From an uncultured Oscillospiraceae bacterium (lineage in GTDB: Bacteria > Bacillota > Clostridia > Oscillospirales > Ruminococcaceae): a stretch of 39,922 nucleotides of DNA. The notes beneath the pieces are model-generated. The model was not told the DNA's origin and made no database searches. It saw nothing but the letters and a program-made list of their open reading frames with translations. This document shows, piece after piece, positions 1-7,824 of this stretch. A program made the position numbers and the translations under genes. The number at the start of each line of letters is the position of its first letter. Positions within the stretch are counted from its first letter, which is position 1. The stretch spans positions 1 to 39,922 of the forward strand of contig CAKSKU010000021.1 in assembly GCA_934465295.1 (NCBI GenBank), in the 5' to 3' direction.

Positions 1-7
1 TTGTTTC

Positions 8-107
8 AGCTCCTTTCGGAGCTTATTTTACCACTTCTTTCTGCCGTTGGTAAGTTGTGGGTGGGGTTGGCGGGTACTTATTATATATTATTTTACAAGA
101 AAATCAA
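8..107 (-). promoter_or_regulatory. Promoter and SD-bearing hairpin of a gene off the left edge
   Basis: On the minus strand TTGATT (102-107) and TATAAT (80-85) lie 16 bases apart and point out of the window. About 60 bases further on, AGCTCC, a GAAA tetraloop and GGAGCT (23 down to 8) form a 6-bp hairpin. Its 3' arm contains the Shine-Dalgarno-like AAAGGAG, nine bases before the window edge, so a start codon probably lies just outside. The ribosome site is therefore drawn inside a stable GNRA hairpin. That this controls translation is inference, because the gene itself is not visible. Confidence 0.5.
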
Positions 108-171
108 TGTTATATATAAAAACATTTTAGCAAAAGTATAGTTGCACCATTATCTACGCCTTATGTATAAA

Positions 172-1491
172 CTATTTACTTAAGATAACATTACAACAAA
201 AGCAACCATCTTCTTCATAGAAATCACACCTGCCACTATACTTCAAGGAAATGTCTTTAATAATCTGGGTTCCAAAACCGTGCAACTTCTTTTCAGACTT
301 GGTTGTTTCCAAGTTTCGATTATTGGTAATTACAGAACCCCCAATAGTATTTTTTAAATTGAATGTATAATTGTAATCATCATCTGTGATTTTCAGATAG
401 ATTCTTTTTTCTCCTTCTTTTATGCCAATACAAGCTGTAATAGCATTTTCCAGCATATTCGAAAGTAATCTGCACAAATCCAAGTTATCCAGTCCATCGA
501 AATCCATAACAGAAAGGCAAGTTGAATCAATACCCAGGAATTTGGCTGTTGATAATTTGGCATTTATAACCGCATTTACTATGTCGTTATTTGTATGTAT
601 AAAAATTTCAGTTTCCGACAATGCGCCTATATTCTTCTCTATATGCTTCATTGCAAGCTCAACATTGTTGCTTTTCAGCAATGTATGCACTACCGAAAAA
701 TTATCCTTGAAATCGTGACGCAACTTGCGAAGCGCATCATATTCAATTTCTGCATTTTTAGCATACTGTCTGCTATATTCCTGCGCAAGCTTCAGTGCTT
801 CATTCTCTCTCACGACTATATTTTTTTTGCTCAGGTCAACAACCAGATAACATACCGCAATGTTGATAAGAATTATCCCTGTAAAAGCAATAACTGTATA
901 TTTTCTTTCAGAATGTAATGGATGGGTCAATGAAATTAAATTTAAAAACACACAGATAATTATACTGATTATTAATACCGACAATATAAGTAGCCATTCT
1001 GTCTTAAGCAAACCGCCGTTTTCATTGTCGTTTTTAAGCAATTTAATACTAAATATAACACAATACAATAAAACTAATTGTGCCACTGTCATTGCAAGAA
1101 AACGTTCAATACTATTTTCAGACAATATCATATACAAATCCTTGCCAAAAAGCACAGCTGAAAAATTGGCAACAAAAGATGTTATTAAGGATACTACCAG
1201 ACTCAGAAAAAAAGAAGTAAATAATTTTTTTAAAAAGGAGCCTTTCAAATTTATTAATGCGTATAATAAAATGATTCCGGTATATATTAACGCATAAAAG
1301 TGTTCAAAAACAGTTATGCAATTCATTATAGATATTGCAACAGAAAGACCAATGCCAAAAAATACGCCCGGACTTTTAAAAAAGCTTCTGCTTTTTTTAT
1401 CAGATAAATATACATATGAAAAAAACACAAGTATAAATCCTTGATAAAAATTAACCGCTATTTCAAAAATTCCCCATAACAGATTACTCAT
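172..1491 (-). CDS. AgrC-like sensor histidine kinase, GHKL family
   Basis: Membrane sensor kinase of the AgrC/BlpH-like peptide-sensing group, 439 aa. The first ~220 residues are hydrophobic and form about six membrane segments. A dimerization helix follows with the phospho-acceptor motif LRHDFKDN, then a GHKL ATPase domain with an N-box (LLSNMLENAITA) and a glycine-rich LHGFGTQII segment near the end. It is translated from the same message as the LytTR regulator, whose stop it overlaps by four bases (ATGA at 1488-1491). In this family the membrane part usually senses a cyclic or linear peptide. No AgrB protease or AgrD peptide gene is visible here, so the ligand is unknown. The gene is clearly more AT-rich than the core genes to the right, which fits an accessory origin. 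Family assignment is firm and the ligand is not. Confidence 0.9.
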   Translation of the reverse strand: MSNLLWGIFEIAVNFYQGFILVFFSYVYLSDKKSRSFFKSPGVFFGIGLSVAISIMNCITVFEHFYALIYTGIILLYALINLKGSFLKKLFTSFFLSLVVSLITSFVANFSAVLFGKDLYMILSENSIERFLAMTVAQLVLLYCVIFSIKLLKNDNENGGLLKTEWLLILSVLIISIIICVFLNLISLTHPLHSERKYTVIAFTGIILINIAVCYLVVDLSKKNIVVRENEALKLAQEYSRQYAKNAEIEYDALRKLRHDFKDNFSVVHTLLKSNNVELAMKHIEKNIGALSETEIFIHTNNDIVNAVINAKLSTAKFLGIDSTCLSVMDFDGLDNLDLCRLLSNMLENAITACIGIKEGEKRIYLKITDDDYNYTFNLKNTIGGSVITNNRNLETTKSEKKLHGFGTQIIKDISLKYSGRCDFYEEDGCFCCNVILSK

Positions 1492-2222
1492 ACTTTTGTC
1501 CTCAAATAAACTGTGTATTTCTCATCTACATCTTTTTTATAGTTCTTGCTCATTGGCAATTTTTTGTTCTTTATCCCTATGAAAACTTCGTCCATACGAT
1601 TATCCAAATGCGATAAATACCTTATATTCATTAAAAATCTCTTATGTATCCTCACGAAATCGTATCCCTGATATTTTTCTTCACATTCATTTATGCCTAT
1701 TCGCATTCGTATTGGCATAACTCTCTCTTTTATATGATATTTTACATAATGACGGTCACTTTCTATAAATACTATATCACGAATATATACACCGCATCTT
1801 CCGGAAACATCATCTTCAAGAATTATTCTCTCATTTTGTTTCATATGTTTCATTAACTTTTTCACTATTTTATCTACGCTTTCTTCAAGCGAAACACTGC
1901 AATTTTTTCTTATAAAATGGAAAGGCTGAAAATCCATACTTTCATATACAAGTTCTGAATGACCTGTAACGAATATAATAAAGCAATCGGAAAATTCATC
2001 TCTCAACATTTTTGCGACATCAAATCCTGTTACTTTTGGCATATCAATATCTAGAAAAATAATATCAAAAGACTCTCGGTTATGTTCATTAAGCAGCAAA
2101 GAACCGCTTGTATACGGAAATACTTCGTAATCAGATGTGTAACTGAAAAATGAATTCTCCACTATTTTACTTAAATTTTTCAGAAGCACCGCATTGTCGT
2201 CACATATACCTATTTTTATCAT
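1488..2222 (-). CDS. LytTR-family response regulator, AgrA-like
   Basis: Cytoplasmic transcription regulator of 244 aa. The N-terminal receiver domain (about residues 1-120) starts IKIGICDDN with the acidic pair and has the phospho-acceptor Asp in FLDIDMP. The C-terminal LytTR DNA-binding domain (about 140-240) contains the family pattern around RDIVFIESDRHYVKYH and VRIHKRFLMNIRYL. Start: ATG with AGGAGG seven bases upstream. It is the first gene of a two-gene operon with the GHKL kinase, which should phosphorylate it. The target is unknown; the promoter driving the off-edge gene at the left is a candidate. LytTR proteins bind paired 9-bp repeats, and I could not identify a convincing pair by eye. 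Confidence 0.92.
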   Translation of the reverse strand: MIKIGICDDNAVLLKNLSKIVENSFFSYTSDYEVFPYTSGSLLLNEHNRESFDIIFLDIDMPKVTGFDVAKMLRDEFSDCFIIFVTGHSELVYESMDFQPFHFIRKNCSVSLEESVDKIVKKLMKHMKQNERIILEDDVSGRCGVYIRDIVFIESDRHYVKYHIKERVMPIRMRIGINECEEKYQGYDFVRIHKRFLMNIRYLSHLDNRMDEVFIGIKNKKLPMSKNYKKDVDEKYTVYLRTKV

Positions 2223-2418
2223 AGTATGACCTCCTGATCAGCAATTTGATTTATAATAAACCGACTTACCCCTCTGTACTATTAATACACATCATCGTAT
2301 AATCTCTAATAGTTTATATCAATATAATATGAAAACAATCAGAATTTCTCATTATTGCCACATTGAAATTGTATTTTAAGTTATAATTAAAACATTAAGC
2401 TATACGGGAGTGATAAGT

Positions 2419-2811
2419 ATGAGTGGGAAAACAACTGACGATTTTTCGTTATCCGAAATAATTGGCAACACATTAGCAGATTTAAGAAAGAACACTGGTA
2501 TGACTCAAAAGGAATTTTCAAAAATTTTAGGTGTCAGTGAAAGCAGCATTGCACATTACGAACAAGGAATAACTATTCCAAGTGCCGATATGCTTTTAAA
2601 GTACGCTGACTATTTTAATGTGAATATTGATTACCTTTTCGGAAGATGTAATTGCAAAATCAAATATAATCAGCTTAATGCCACTCTCGCTAACAATATG
2701 AGTATCAGTGAAATGATCAATATTGTCTCCGAACTTTCTAAAAGCAAACGCAACTACTTGTACTCGACAATTTGCTTACTCTCTAAAGGACAATTAAACC
2801 CCAAAGAGTAA
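2419..2811 (+). CDS. XRE-family helix-turn-helix regulator
   Basis: DNA-binding protein of 130 aa. An HTH_3 domain occupies roughly residues 14-70 (TQKEFSKILGVSESSIAHYE is the recognition part) and ends with the common INIDYLFG-type motif, here NIDYLFGR. The remaining ~60 residues are polar and helical with no recognised domain. The ATG at 2419 is preferred because GGGAG lies eight bases before it; an in-frame GTG at 2410 has no such site. It is transcribed divergently from the kinase/LytTR operon across a ~195-base AT-rich spacer, so it may control that operon or itself. No partner toxin is visible, which argues against a toxin-antitoxin role. Confidence 0.85.
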   Translation: MSGKTTDDFSLSEIIGNTLADLRKNTGMTQKEFSKILGVSESSIAHYEQGITIPSADMLLKYADYFNVNIDYLFGRCNCKIKYNQLNATLANNMSISEMINIVSELSKSKRNYLYSTICLLSKGQLNPKE

Positions 2812-3057
2812 AATTTGTAATATCAGTTTTCTATTATCAAATTATACCTAAATTAATTATACTACATTTATAAAACAAAGACAAGCTATAAAATTAAAAT
2901 CCTATTATGATTTTATGTGATTTTATCAATTATTTGTTCCATTTTACACCTCAAAATAAATTATACTCTTAATATCAATTTTTTCAATAGTTTGCAGTGA
3001 AAGACTATTTTTGGCAGTAAAGTATCAGAAATAATGTTGAATAATAACTCTCTTCTG
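2812..3057. other. AT-rich intergenic spacer
   Basis: Very AT-rich DNA between the XRE gene and the Rpn-type nuclease. Several TATAAT-like and TTAATT-like strings occur by composition. I see no ORF with a ribosome site, no convincing terminator and no RNA gene. The only clear signal is the nuclease promoter at its right end. Confidence 0.5.
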
Positions 3058-3086
3058 TTGCAATTCCGATAATACTATGGTATAAT
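3058..3086 (+). promoter_or_regulatory. Promoter of the Rpn-type nuclease gene
   Basis: TTGCAA (3058-3063), a 17-base spacer and TATAAT (3081-3086). The start codon at 3113 follows with AAGGAGG at 3097-3103, nine bases before it. The gene therefore has its own promoter and a near-perfect ribosome site. Confidence 0.75.
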
Positions 3087-3112
3087 AATTGTAGATAAGG
3101 AGGTCGATACCG

Positions 3113-3922
3113 ATGGCAAGAGATGTAATTTCGGCAAAACTGGACATAATATTCAAGAAGATTTTCATCGATAATGAAGATATGCTTCATTCATTTGTAG
3201 CAAGTATGCTTGATATACCACAGGAGAGCATTTCCGAAATTAAGATAACCAATCCCGAACTTCCACCCGAAAGCCTGTCGGGCAAATTCAGTCGACTTGA
3301 CCTTAATATGAGGGTGGATAACAAGCTTGTCAACGTTGAAATTCAAGTAAAGAATGATAACGATTATCGTGACAGAACGCTGTTCTACTGGGCAAAGCTG
3401 TACACCTCCGAGCTGAAAAGCGGAGAGGATTACGGCGAGCTTAAACAGACAATAACCATAAACATTATCAATTTCAATATGTTCGACGGAACGGATTATC
3501 ACACCGAAATTGCGGCTATGATAAAAGGCACAAACGAGGTATTCTCCGATAAAATGGGAATACACTTCTTTGAACTGAAAAAGGTCAGCAAGAAACCCAA
3601 TCCAAATAATAGCCGTGAGTTGTGGCTGCAATTCATCAACGCTGACAGCGAGGAGGAATTTGAGATGATCAATCAGACTAACGTTCCTATAATGCAGAAA
3701 GCAGTTCGTGTTATATACGATATGAGTGAGGACACAAGAATCAGAGAAGCTGCGCGTATGCGCGAAAAGACCTTGCACGATGAAGCTTCGGCTTTGAAGA
3801 ATGCTAAAAATGAGGGTATTGCCGAACGAGAAGCATCTATTATCGCAAATATGAAGGCGTTGGGTATGGCCGAAGAACAGATGAAAGCTATACTTTTCGG
3901 GAATAACGGTTCTGAAAAATAA
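3113..3922 (+). CDS. Rpn-family PD-(D/E)XK nuclease / putative transposase
   Basis: Protein of 269 aa of the Rpn (recombination-promoting nuclease, PD-(D/E)XK transposase) family. The N-terminus ISAKLDIIFKKIF, the RLDLNMRVDNK strand and the EIQVKND segment give the D...E-x-Q catalytic pattern of this fold, followed by the conserved RTLFYWAKLYTSEL helix. The C-terminal ~90 residues are charged and helical and end with an EREASIIANMKALGM-type tail, typical of the family. Related proteins (RpnA of E. coli) are DNA endonucleases that stimulate RecA-independent recombination. Length is close to the usual ~280-300 aa. The end of an IS256-family element begins two bases after the stop codon, so the extreme C-terminus may have been changed by that insertion. 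Function in this strain is inferred from the family only. Confidence 0.85.
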   Translation: MARDVISAKLDIIFKKIFIDNEDMLHSFVASMLDIPQESISEIKITNPELPPESLSGKFSRLDLNMRVDNKLVNVEIQVKNDNDYRDRTLFYWAKLYTSELKSGEDYGELKQTITINIINFNMFDGTDYHTEIAAMIKGTNEVFSDKMGIHFFELKKVSKKPNPNNSRELWLQFINADSEEEFEMINQTNVPIMQKAVRVIYDMSEDTRIREAARMREKTLHDEASALKNAKNEGIAEREASIIANMKALGMAEEQMKAILFGNNGSEK

Positions 3923-3923
3923 A

Positions 3924-5400
3924 CCGTGTAAACGCAATAATCGCCAAAAAATTGACCATACTAAAATTGCAGCCAAATAGGGCAACGCTGAGGAGCGACC
4001 CAACGCAGGCTGCGGAATAAAACGGTGAAGAGCAGTGACAGAAATGTTGCTGCTTTTCTTCATCTTCACCGGATATTCCTAAAGCGGATAAACCTCAGGG
4101 GTTTGGGGACGGAGTCCCCAACAGCCGTCAGGCTGCAAACCTGTCCTCGAAGAAAATTGCGAACTGTGAGTACGCAAGTCCCCAGTCACGGACAGGCATT
4201 GTCCACTTCTTGGATATCTCTTTTACACTCATAAAAATGACTTTTCTGATAGAATCATCTGTCGGGAAGATTGCCTTGGATTTTGTAAATTTGCGTACCA
4301 TTCGATGATAGCTCTCAACTGCATTTGTAGTATATATTATCTTCCGAATCTCCTGCGGATATTCGAAAAAAGTTGTAAGCTCAGACCAGTTTTTATCCCA
4401 GGATTTAAGAATATTCGGCTACCTCTTGTCCCACTTCTCACGAAACTCTTCCTTTGCATATTCTGCATCATCAAGATTTACCGCACCATAGATTTTCTTA
4501 AGGTCCGCGCATACCGCTTTTCTGTCCTTGTAAGGCACAAATTTGCAGCTGTTTCTTATCTGATGAACGATACAGAGCTGATTTTTTGTCTTTGGAAATA
4601 TCGCATTTATTGCATCACAAAGTCCCGTCAGATTATCGTGGCAAGCGATAAAAATATCCGTAACACCGCGGTTTTTCAGGTCTGAGCATATGCTTGCATA
4701 GAAGCTGGCAGACTCATTTTCGGATATCCAGGTGCCGAGGATCTCTTTCTGTCCCTCCATGTTGATTCCTAAAACAGAGTACACACACTTGCTTATGATT
4801 TTGTTGTCCTTGCGTGAATTGAACACGATACCGTCAAAGAAAACTACGGGGTAAATGCTGTCCAAGGGACGGTTCTGCCACTCATTTACTTCGGGAAGAA
4901 TTTTGTCGGTTATTCGAGAAACAAGTCCCTGAGATATTTCAGCACCATAGATCTCTTTGAGGGTATCTTCGATGTCACGCTGGGACATTCCTTTTGCATA
5001 CATAGCAAGGATTTTCTGTTCAATTTCATCAGTGTGAGTCTGCCTTTTTTCGATGACTTTAGGTTCAAATTCACCATTGCGGTCACGGGGAACGGATATT
5101 TCGCATTCGCCGTAATCGCTTGAAATTGTTTTCTTGCCGTAGCCGTTTCTGCTGCCGGTGTTATTTCCGGCAGCAGAATTTTTCTCATAGCCGAGATGCT
5201 CGTCCATCTCTGCTTCAAGCATCTGCTCGATCGTTCCTGCGAATAACCGCTTTAATTTTGCCTGAATATCTCCTGTTGTTTCACAGTCTGCCATAAGAAG
5301 CTGAACAAGTTCCATTTCCTTTTCGCTTAATCCGTGATTTCTGTTTTTCATATCAATAACCTCCACTTTTTTCTTATGGCTATTATTGACATTTACACAG
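3924..5400 (-). mobile_element. IS256-family insertion sequence (1.48 kb, defective)
   Basis: The element contains a transposase reading leftwards (4128-5351). Its proposed ends are imperfect inverted repeats: 3924-3945 on the plus strand and the complement of 5378-5400. Aligned with one gap they agree at about 19 of 23 positions (shared blocks GTGTAAA, CAATAAT and GCC). No target duplication of 8-9 bases is obvious (AAAATAAA left, TTGGATAT right), so one end may be mis-set or a flank rearranged. The 200 bases between the left end and the transposase stop hold a perfect 9-bp inverted repeat, CGGTGAAGA (4023-4031) with TCTTCACCG (4063-4071), and a GGGGAC/GTCCCC hairpin at about 4106-4119. Confidence 0.65.
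4128..5351 (-). pseudogene. IS256-family transposase interrupted by an amber codon
   Basis: Mutator-like DDE transposase. Start: ATG at 5351 with GGAGG about seven bases upstream; 407 codons in all, close to the usual ~400. The N-terminal half has the family's DEHLGYEKN and SRNGYGKK motifs. Catalytic Asp candidates are D173 (FFDGIVF) and D239 (ACHDNLTGL). Codon 311 is TAG (4419-4421). Reading continues in the same frame afterwards with recognisable family sequence (PNILKSW, IRKIIYTTNAVES) to TGA at 4128-4130. Family members have Tyr at the stop position, so one base change from TAT or TAC explains it. The catalytic Glu (about E346) lies beyond the stop. The 310-aa product should therefore be inactive unless the codon is read through. 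Confidence 0.9.
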
Positions 5401-5442
5401 TTGGATATTCAGACTCGGAATAACTGAATATGTCATTATGCT

Positions 5443-5484
5443 AACAACAACAGCTCCACAGGAAATCCCTGCGGAGCTGTTTGT
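5443..5484 (-). terminator. Terminator of the zinc-finger gene
   Basis: On the minus strand the stop codon runs into a long hairpin: ACAGCTCC pairs with GGAGCTGT around an inner CAGGGATTTCCTG, followed by TTGTTGTTAG. It sits between the IS element and the mobilizable element's outermost gene. The T tract is interrupted by G, so termination strength is uncertain. Confidence 0.55.
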
Positions 5485-6575
5485 TATTCATTATTCAAAT
5501 TAGCCTTGCCTTTCAGAACCATCGCATAATCCCTCATCTCCTCTGCCGCATCCTTGCACAGGGAATCAAAATACTCAACAGCATCGGGATCACTGTTTTT
5601 GGTCAACCCACTCTTAGCCTTTTTGAGCTTAGCACGATACTTGTTATGCCGTTCATCGAACTTTTCAAGCAGTTCGGGGAACGGCAGCAGCTTTTTTCGG
5701 TAGCTTTTGCACTTTTCGTTGAAGCTGATATAAGCAGACTGCACAGGCTCAGCCATTGCCCTGCGTCTGGACTCGCTGTTGATTTTAGTGTGATAGTCAC
5801 GCTTGCAATTCGTTCGGCTGCATACAAGCGAAGCATTTGACCTGTCTGTAATCATAAGCTCACCGCAGCTATCACAGTTTCGGATAACTTTGTTTGCACG
5901 ATTAAGTATATCATCATAAATTTCAAGCATAGTAATATATGAATTGTTGGCAACGCTCAAAGTAATTGGCTTATCCTTGCCCCGAATATGATAAACAGAG
6001 CAATCCGTGACAGTTTCAAACGCAAATAAACCGCTGTTGATTGAAAACTCTTTTTTCTCTCTTGCAGCAAGAAAAGGATTGAATATTCTATCAGCTTCAT
6101 TTCTGAAGAACTTAATATGCTTCTCTGCCCTGTCGTGGTTATTCTTTACAGATAACCCGACTTTTTTATTGAACAAATCTCGTTGTTTGCGGAAACTGCA
6201 ATAGAGCAGATACACAATGTAGTTCTTGACAACGTTTGCATATTCGGACGTGTCGTAAAAGTCGGATAGTTCATCAAGAACAGAATTGCACTCACCATTG
6301 CAGAATGATTGCAAGTCGCAAAGTCTGTCCGCAATATCCATAAGCTCATTCAATTCACGCTTTACACGCATAAGCCTGTTGCAGTCTTTTATCAAATTAC
6401 CAAAATCATTGCTATGCTTCATAATTCCCTTTGGGAGAGCCGAAGGCATACCGCTATGGGCATATTCTCTGATAATATCATCGTTCCCGATTAAATAGAC
6501 CTCTGTTTTCGTGGTGAAATCCACTGTTATCCCCATAGAAGCAGTACCGCAAGCGTACTTAAAAAACTCAATCAT
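5484..6575 (-). CDS. Zinc-finger protein of the mobilizable element, DUF6076-like
   Basis: Protein of about 363 aa with no membrane segments. I read the start as ATG at 6575 with AAAGG upstream; a TTG at 6611 would add 12 residues. The N-terminal two thirds are mixed and unrecognised. At about residues 230-270 there is a four-Cys treble-clef-like knuckle, CDSCGEL, then LVCSRTNCKRDYH, followed by a basic RRR stretch, resembling a CGNR-type finger. The C-terminus is a helical, lysine-rich region. I associate this architecture with the DUF6076 family of Firmicute mobile elements, from memory. It faces away from the mob operon, is driven by a consensus promoter and lies at the element's edge. A DNA-binding role is inferred from the finger, and its biological job is unknown. 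Confidence 0.75.
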   Translation of the reverse strand: MIEFFKYACGTASMGITVDFTTKTEVYLIGNDDIIREYAHSGMPSALPKGIMKHSNDFGNLIKDCNRLMRVKRELNELMDIADRLCDLQSFCNGECNSVLDELSDFYDTSEYANVVKNYIVYLLYCSFRKQRDLFNKKVGLSVKNNHDRAEKHIKFFRNEADRIFNPFLAAREKKEFSINSGLFAFETVTDCSVYHIRGKDKPITLSVANNSYITMLEIYDDILNRANKVIRNCDSCGELMITDRSNASLVCSRTNCKRDYHTKINSESRRRAMAEPVQSAYISFNEKCKSYRKKLLPFPELLEKFDERHNKYRAKLKKAKSGLTKNSDPDAVEYFDSLCKDAAEEMRDYAMVLKGKANLNNE

Positions 6576-6628
6576 ACCAAAATTCACCCTTTCCGCAAGA
6601 AATTGTTTCAAAAAGTTTTCTTAGGAAT

Positions 6629-6657
6629 ATTATAGCTGAAATCAACTGTTTTGTCAA
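6629..6657 (-). promoter_or_regulatory. Consensus sigma-A promoter of the zinc-finger gene
   Basis: On the minus strand TTGACA (6652-6657), a 17-base spacer and TATAAT (6629-6634) match the consensus exactly. The transcript should start near 6622, about 45 bases before the ATG. This is one of the strongest-looking promoters in the mobile element. Confidence 0.85.
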
Positions 6658-6689
6658 TGCAAAGTATGGAATTATATGAATAATACGCA

Positions 6690-6824
6690 TTTTGCCCCTA
6701 AAGGTATTACACGGAGCTAAGAATAAATAATGTAAGGGCAAAAATCGGTTTTCACAAAAAAGTATGATAGAATGGGAGCAGTTCAAGAGCAGAATAGCAT
6801 TTCAGCTATTCTGTCAGAGAACTG
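6690..6824 (+). promoter_or_regulatory. Control region and 5' hairpin leader of the mob operon
   Basis: TTTTGCCC (6690-6697) and GGGCAAAA (6736-6743) form a perfect 8-bp inverted repeat just upstream of a -10 box TAGAAT (6768-6773). No good -35 box is present, which suggests an activator. Transcription should begin near 6780. From there the RNA would fold as an outer stem CAGTTC/GAACTG (6779-6784 with 6819-6824) and an inner stem AGAATAGC/GCTATTCT (6791-6798 with 6805-6812). There is no T tract, so this is a structured leader and not a terminator. Confidence 0.55.
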
Positions 6825-6856
6825 AAAAATGCAAAACATACAAGGAGGAAAAATTA

Positions 6857-7201
6857 ATGAACGAAACAATCACCACCACATCAGCAACCGTCACGGAAGC
6901 AAAAAAGCCAAAACGCAGCAATTTCGAAAAGCTCGCAGAGTGTTATGCCAAAAGGGACAAAGCCATTGACCAGCAGAATGCCAAAATCAATGAGAGCAAA
7001 AAGCTGGGCGAACGTCTTTCAAAGTATAACAGCGCAATTCAGCAGTTGGAAAATCGGGAGATAGTCAGACTTTGCAAGAAACTGAACATCACCACAAAAG
7101 ACTTAATCGAGTTTCTTGACAAAATACCGAAAGGCACATCTTTTGATGAAATTGCAAATCGGGTATTTCAAGACACTTCAAACAACGGAGGGATAACGTG
7201 A
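6857..7201 (+). CDS. Small helical accessory protein of the mob operon
   Basis: Protein of 114 aa, charged and almost wholly helical. A Lys/Glu-rich segment (KLAECYAKRDKAID, then KLGERLSKYNSAIQQLENREI) is likely coiled coil, and a C-terminal helix-turn-helix-sized part reads LCKKLNITTKDLIEFLDKIPKG. The layout recalls the small DUF4315-type proteins found in Firmicute conjugative elements, but I would not assign it. Start: ATG at 6857 with AAGGAGG seven bases upstream; the reading frame is open further 5' but without a ribosome site. Its stop overlaps the next gene's GTG start (GTGA, 7198-7201), so the two are translationally coupled. Role unknown, probably relaxosome accessory or regulator. 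Confidence 0.75.
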   Translation: MNETITTTSATVTEAKKPKRSNFEKLAECYAKRDKAIDQQNAKINESKKLGERLSKYNSAIQQLENREIVRLCKKLNITTKDLIEFLDKIPKGTSFDEIANRVFQDTSNNGGIT

Positions 7202-7809
7202 GAGTAAGCACATTCTGCGAGAAATATAAAATTTCTCCCCAAGCGGTTTACAAGAAAATGAAAAAGTATAAAGCGAGGTTGGAGGGGCATATCAAAAAGG
7301 ACAAGGGCAATGTTCTCGACCTTGATAATTTTGCGGTAAGATTATTGAAGCCGAAGTGGGAAACCTGCAAAAGCATTAGCGAGGAAAATTCTTCACTTTC
7401 TCAGCAAATCGAAAAGCTGTCCAATGAGAATAATGCTCTTCGTGATGAAATTCATAATATGAAGATATTATCGGAACATCTCTCTTTATCAAATGCAGAG
7501 AATGAAGAAAGAATCAAAAAGTATATTTCCGAAAATGCTCTGCTCATGCAGGAAAGGGATATTTTGAAATCTCAACTTGTAGCAGAACAGAACAAAACTG
7601 TGATGGCACGGTTTAACGAAGAAGATGAAAAAAAGAAATATCATCAAGCAGAAAAAGCGTGGACGGATGAAAAAGCCAAGCTGACCGCCGAAAATGCTGG
7701 TCTGAACGCTCAGCTTCAGACCGCAAATGAGCAGATAGCCGACCTGACCGCAAAATTGCAGGAGAAAACCGCCAAAAACAACGGAATTAAAGGACTTTTC
7801 GGCAAATAA
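7198..7809 (+). CDS. wHTH plus coiled-coil protein
   Basis: Protein of 203 aa. The first ~60 residues look like a small helix-turn-helix (STFCEKYKISPQAVYKKMKKY, then a basic region). Residues ~65-190 are a long, nearly unbroken coiled coil rich in Glu, Lys, Asn and Gln with heptad-spaced Leu/Ile, and the tail ends GIKGLFGK. The shape resembles plasmid replication or partition accessory proteins that bind DNA at the N-terminus and oligomerise through the coil. The GTG start is chosen because GGAGGG lies just upstream and it overlaps the previous stop. It sits between the small helical protein and the putative oriT, so a role in relaxosome assembly or element maintenance is plausible. I do not recognise a named family. 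Confidence 0.75.
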   Translation: MRVSTFCEKYKISPQAVYKKMKKYKARLEGHIKKDKGNVLDLDNFAVRLLKPKWETCKSISEENSSLSQQIEKLSNENNALRDEIHNMKILSEHLSLSNAENEERIKKYISENALLMQERDILKSQLVAEQNKTVMARFNEEDEKKKYHQAEKAWTDEKAKLTAENAGLNAQLQTANEQIADLTAKLQEKTAKNNGIKGLFGK

Positions 7810-7824
7810 TCGTCAACGGTTGAT

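Noticed and set aside
2419..2811. XRE gene as the antitoxin of a toxin-antitoxin pair
   Set aside because: No small partner gene is coupled to it on either side; the neighbours are a two-component system and a separately promoted nuclease.
4419..4421. Amber codon as a possible pyrrolysine site in the transposase
   Set aside because: Family members have an ordinary Tyr there and the position is not catalytic, so a nonsense mutation is simpler. Nothing in the window suggests amber recoding.
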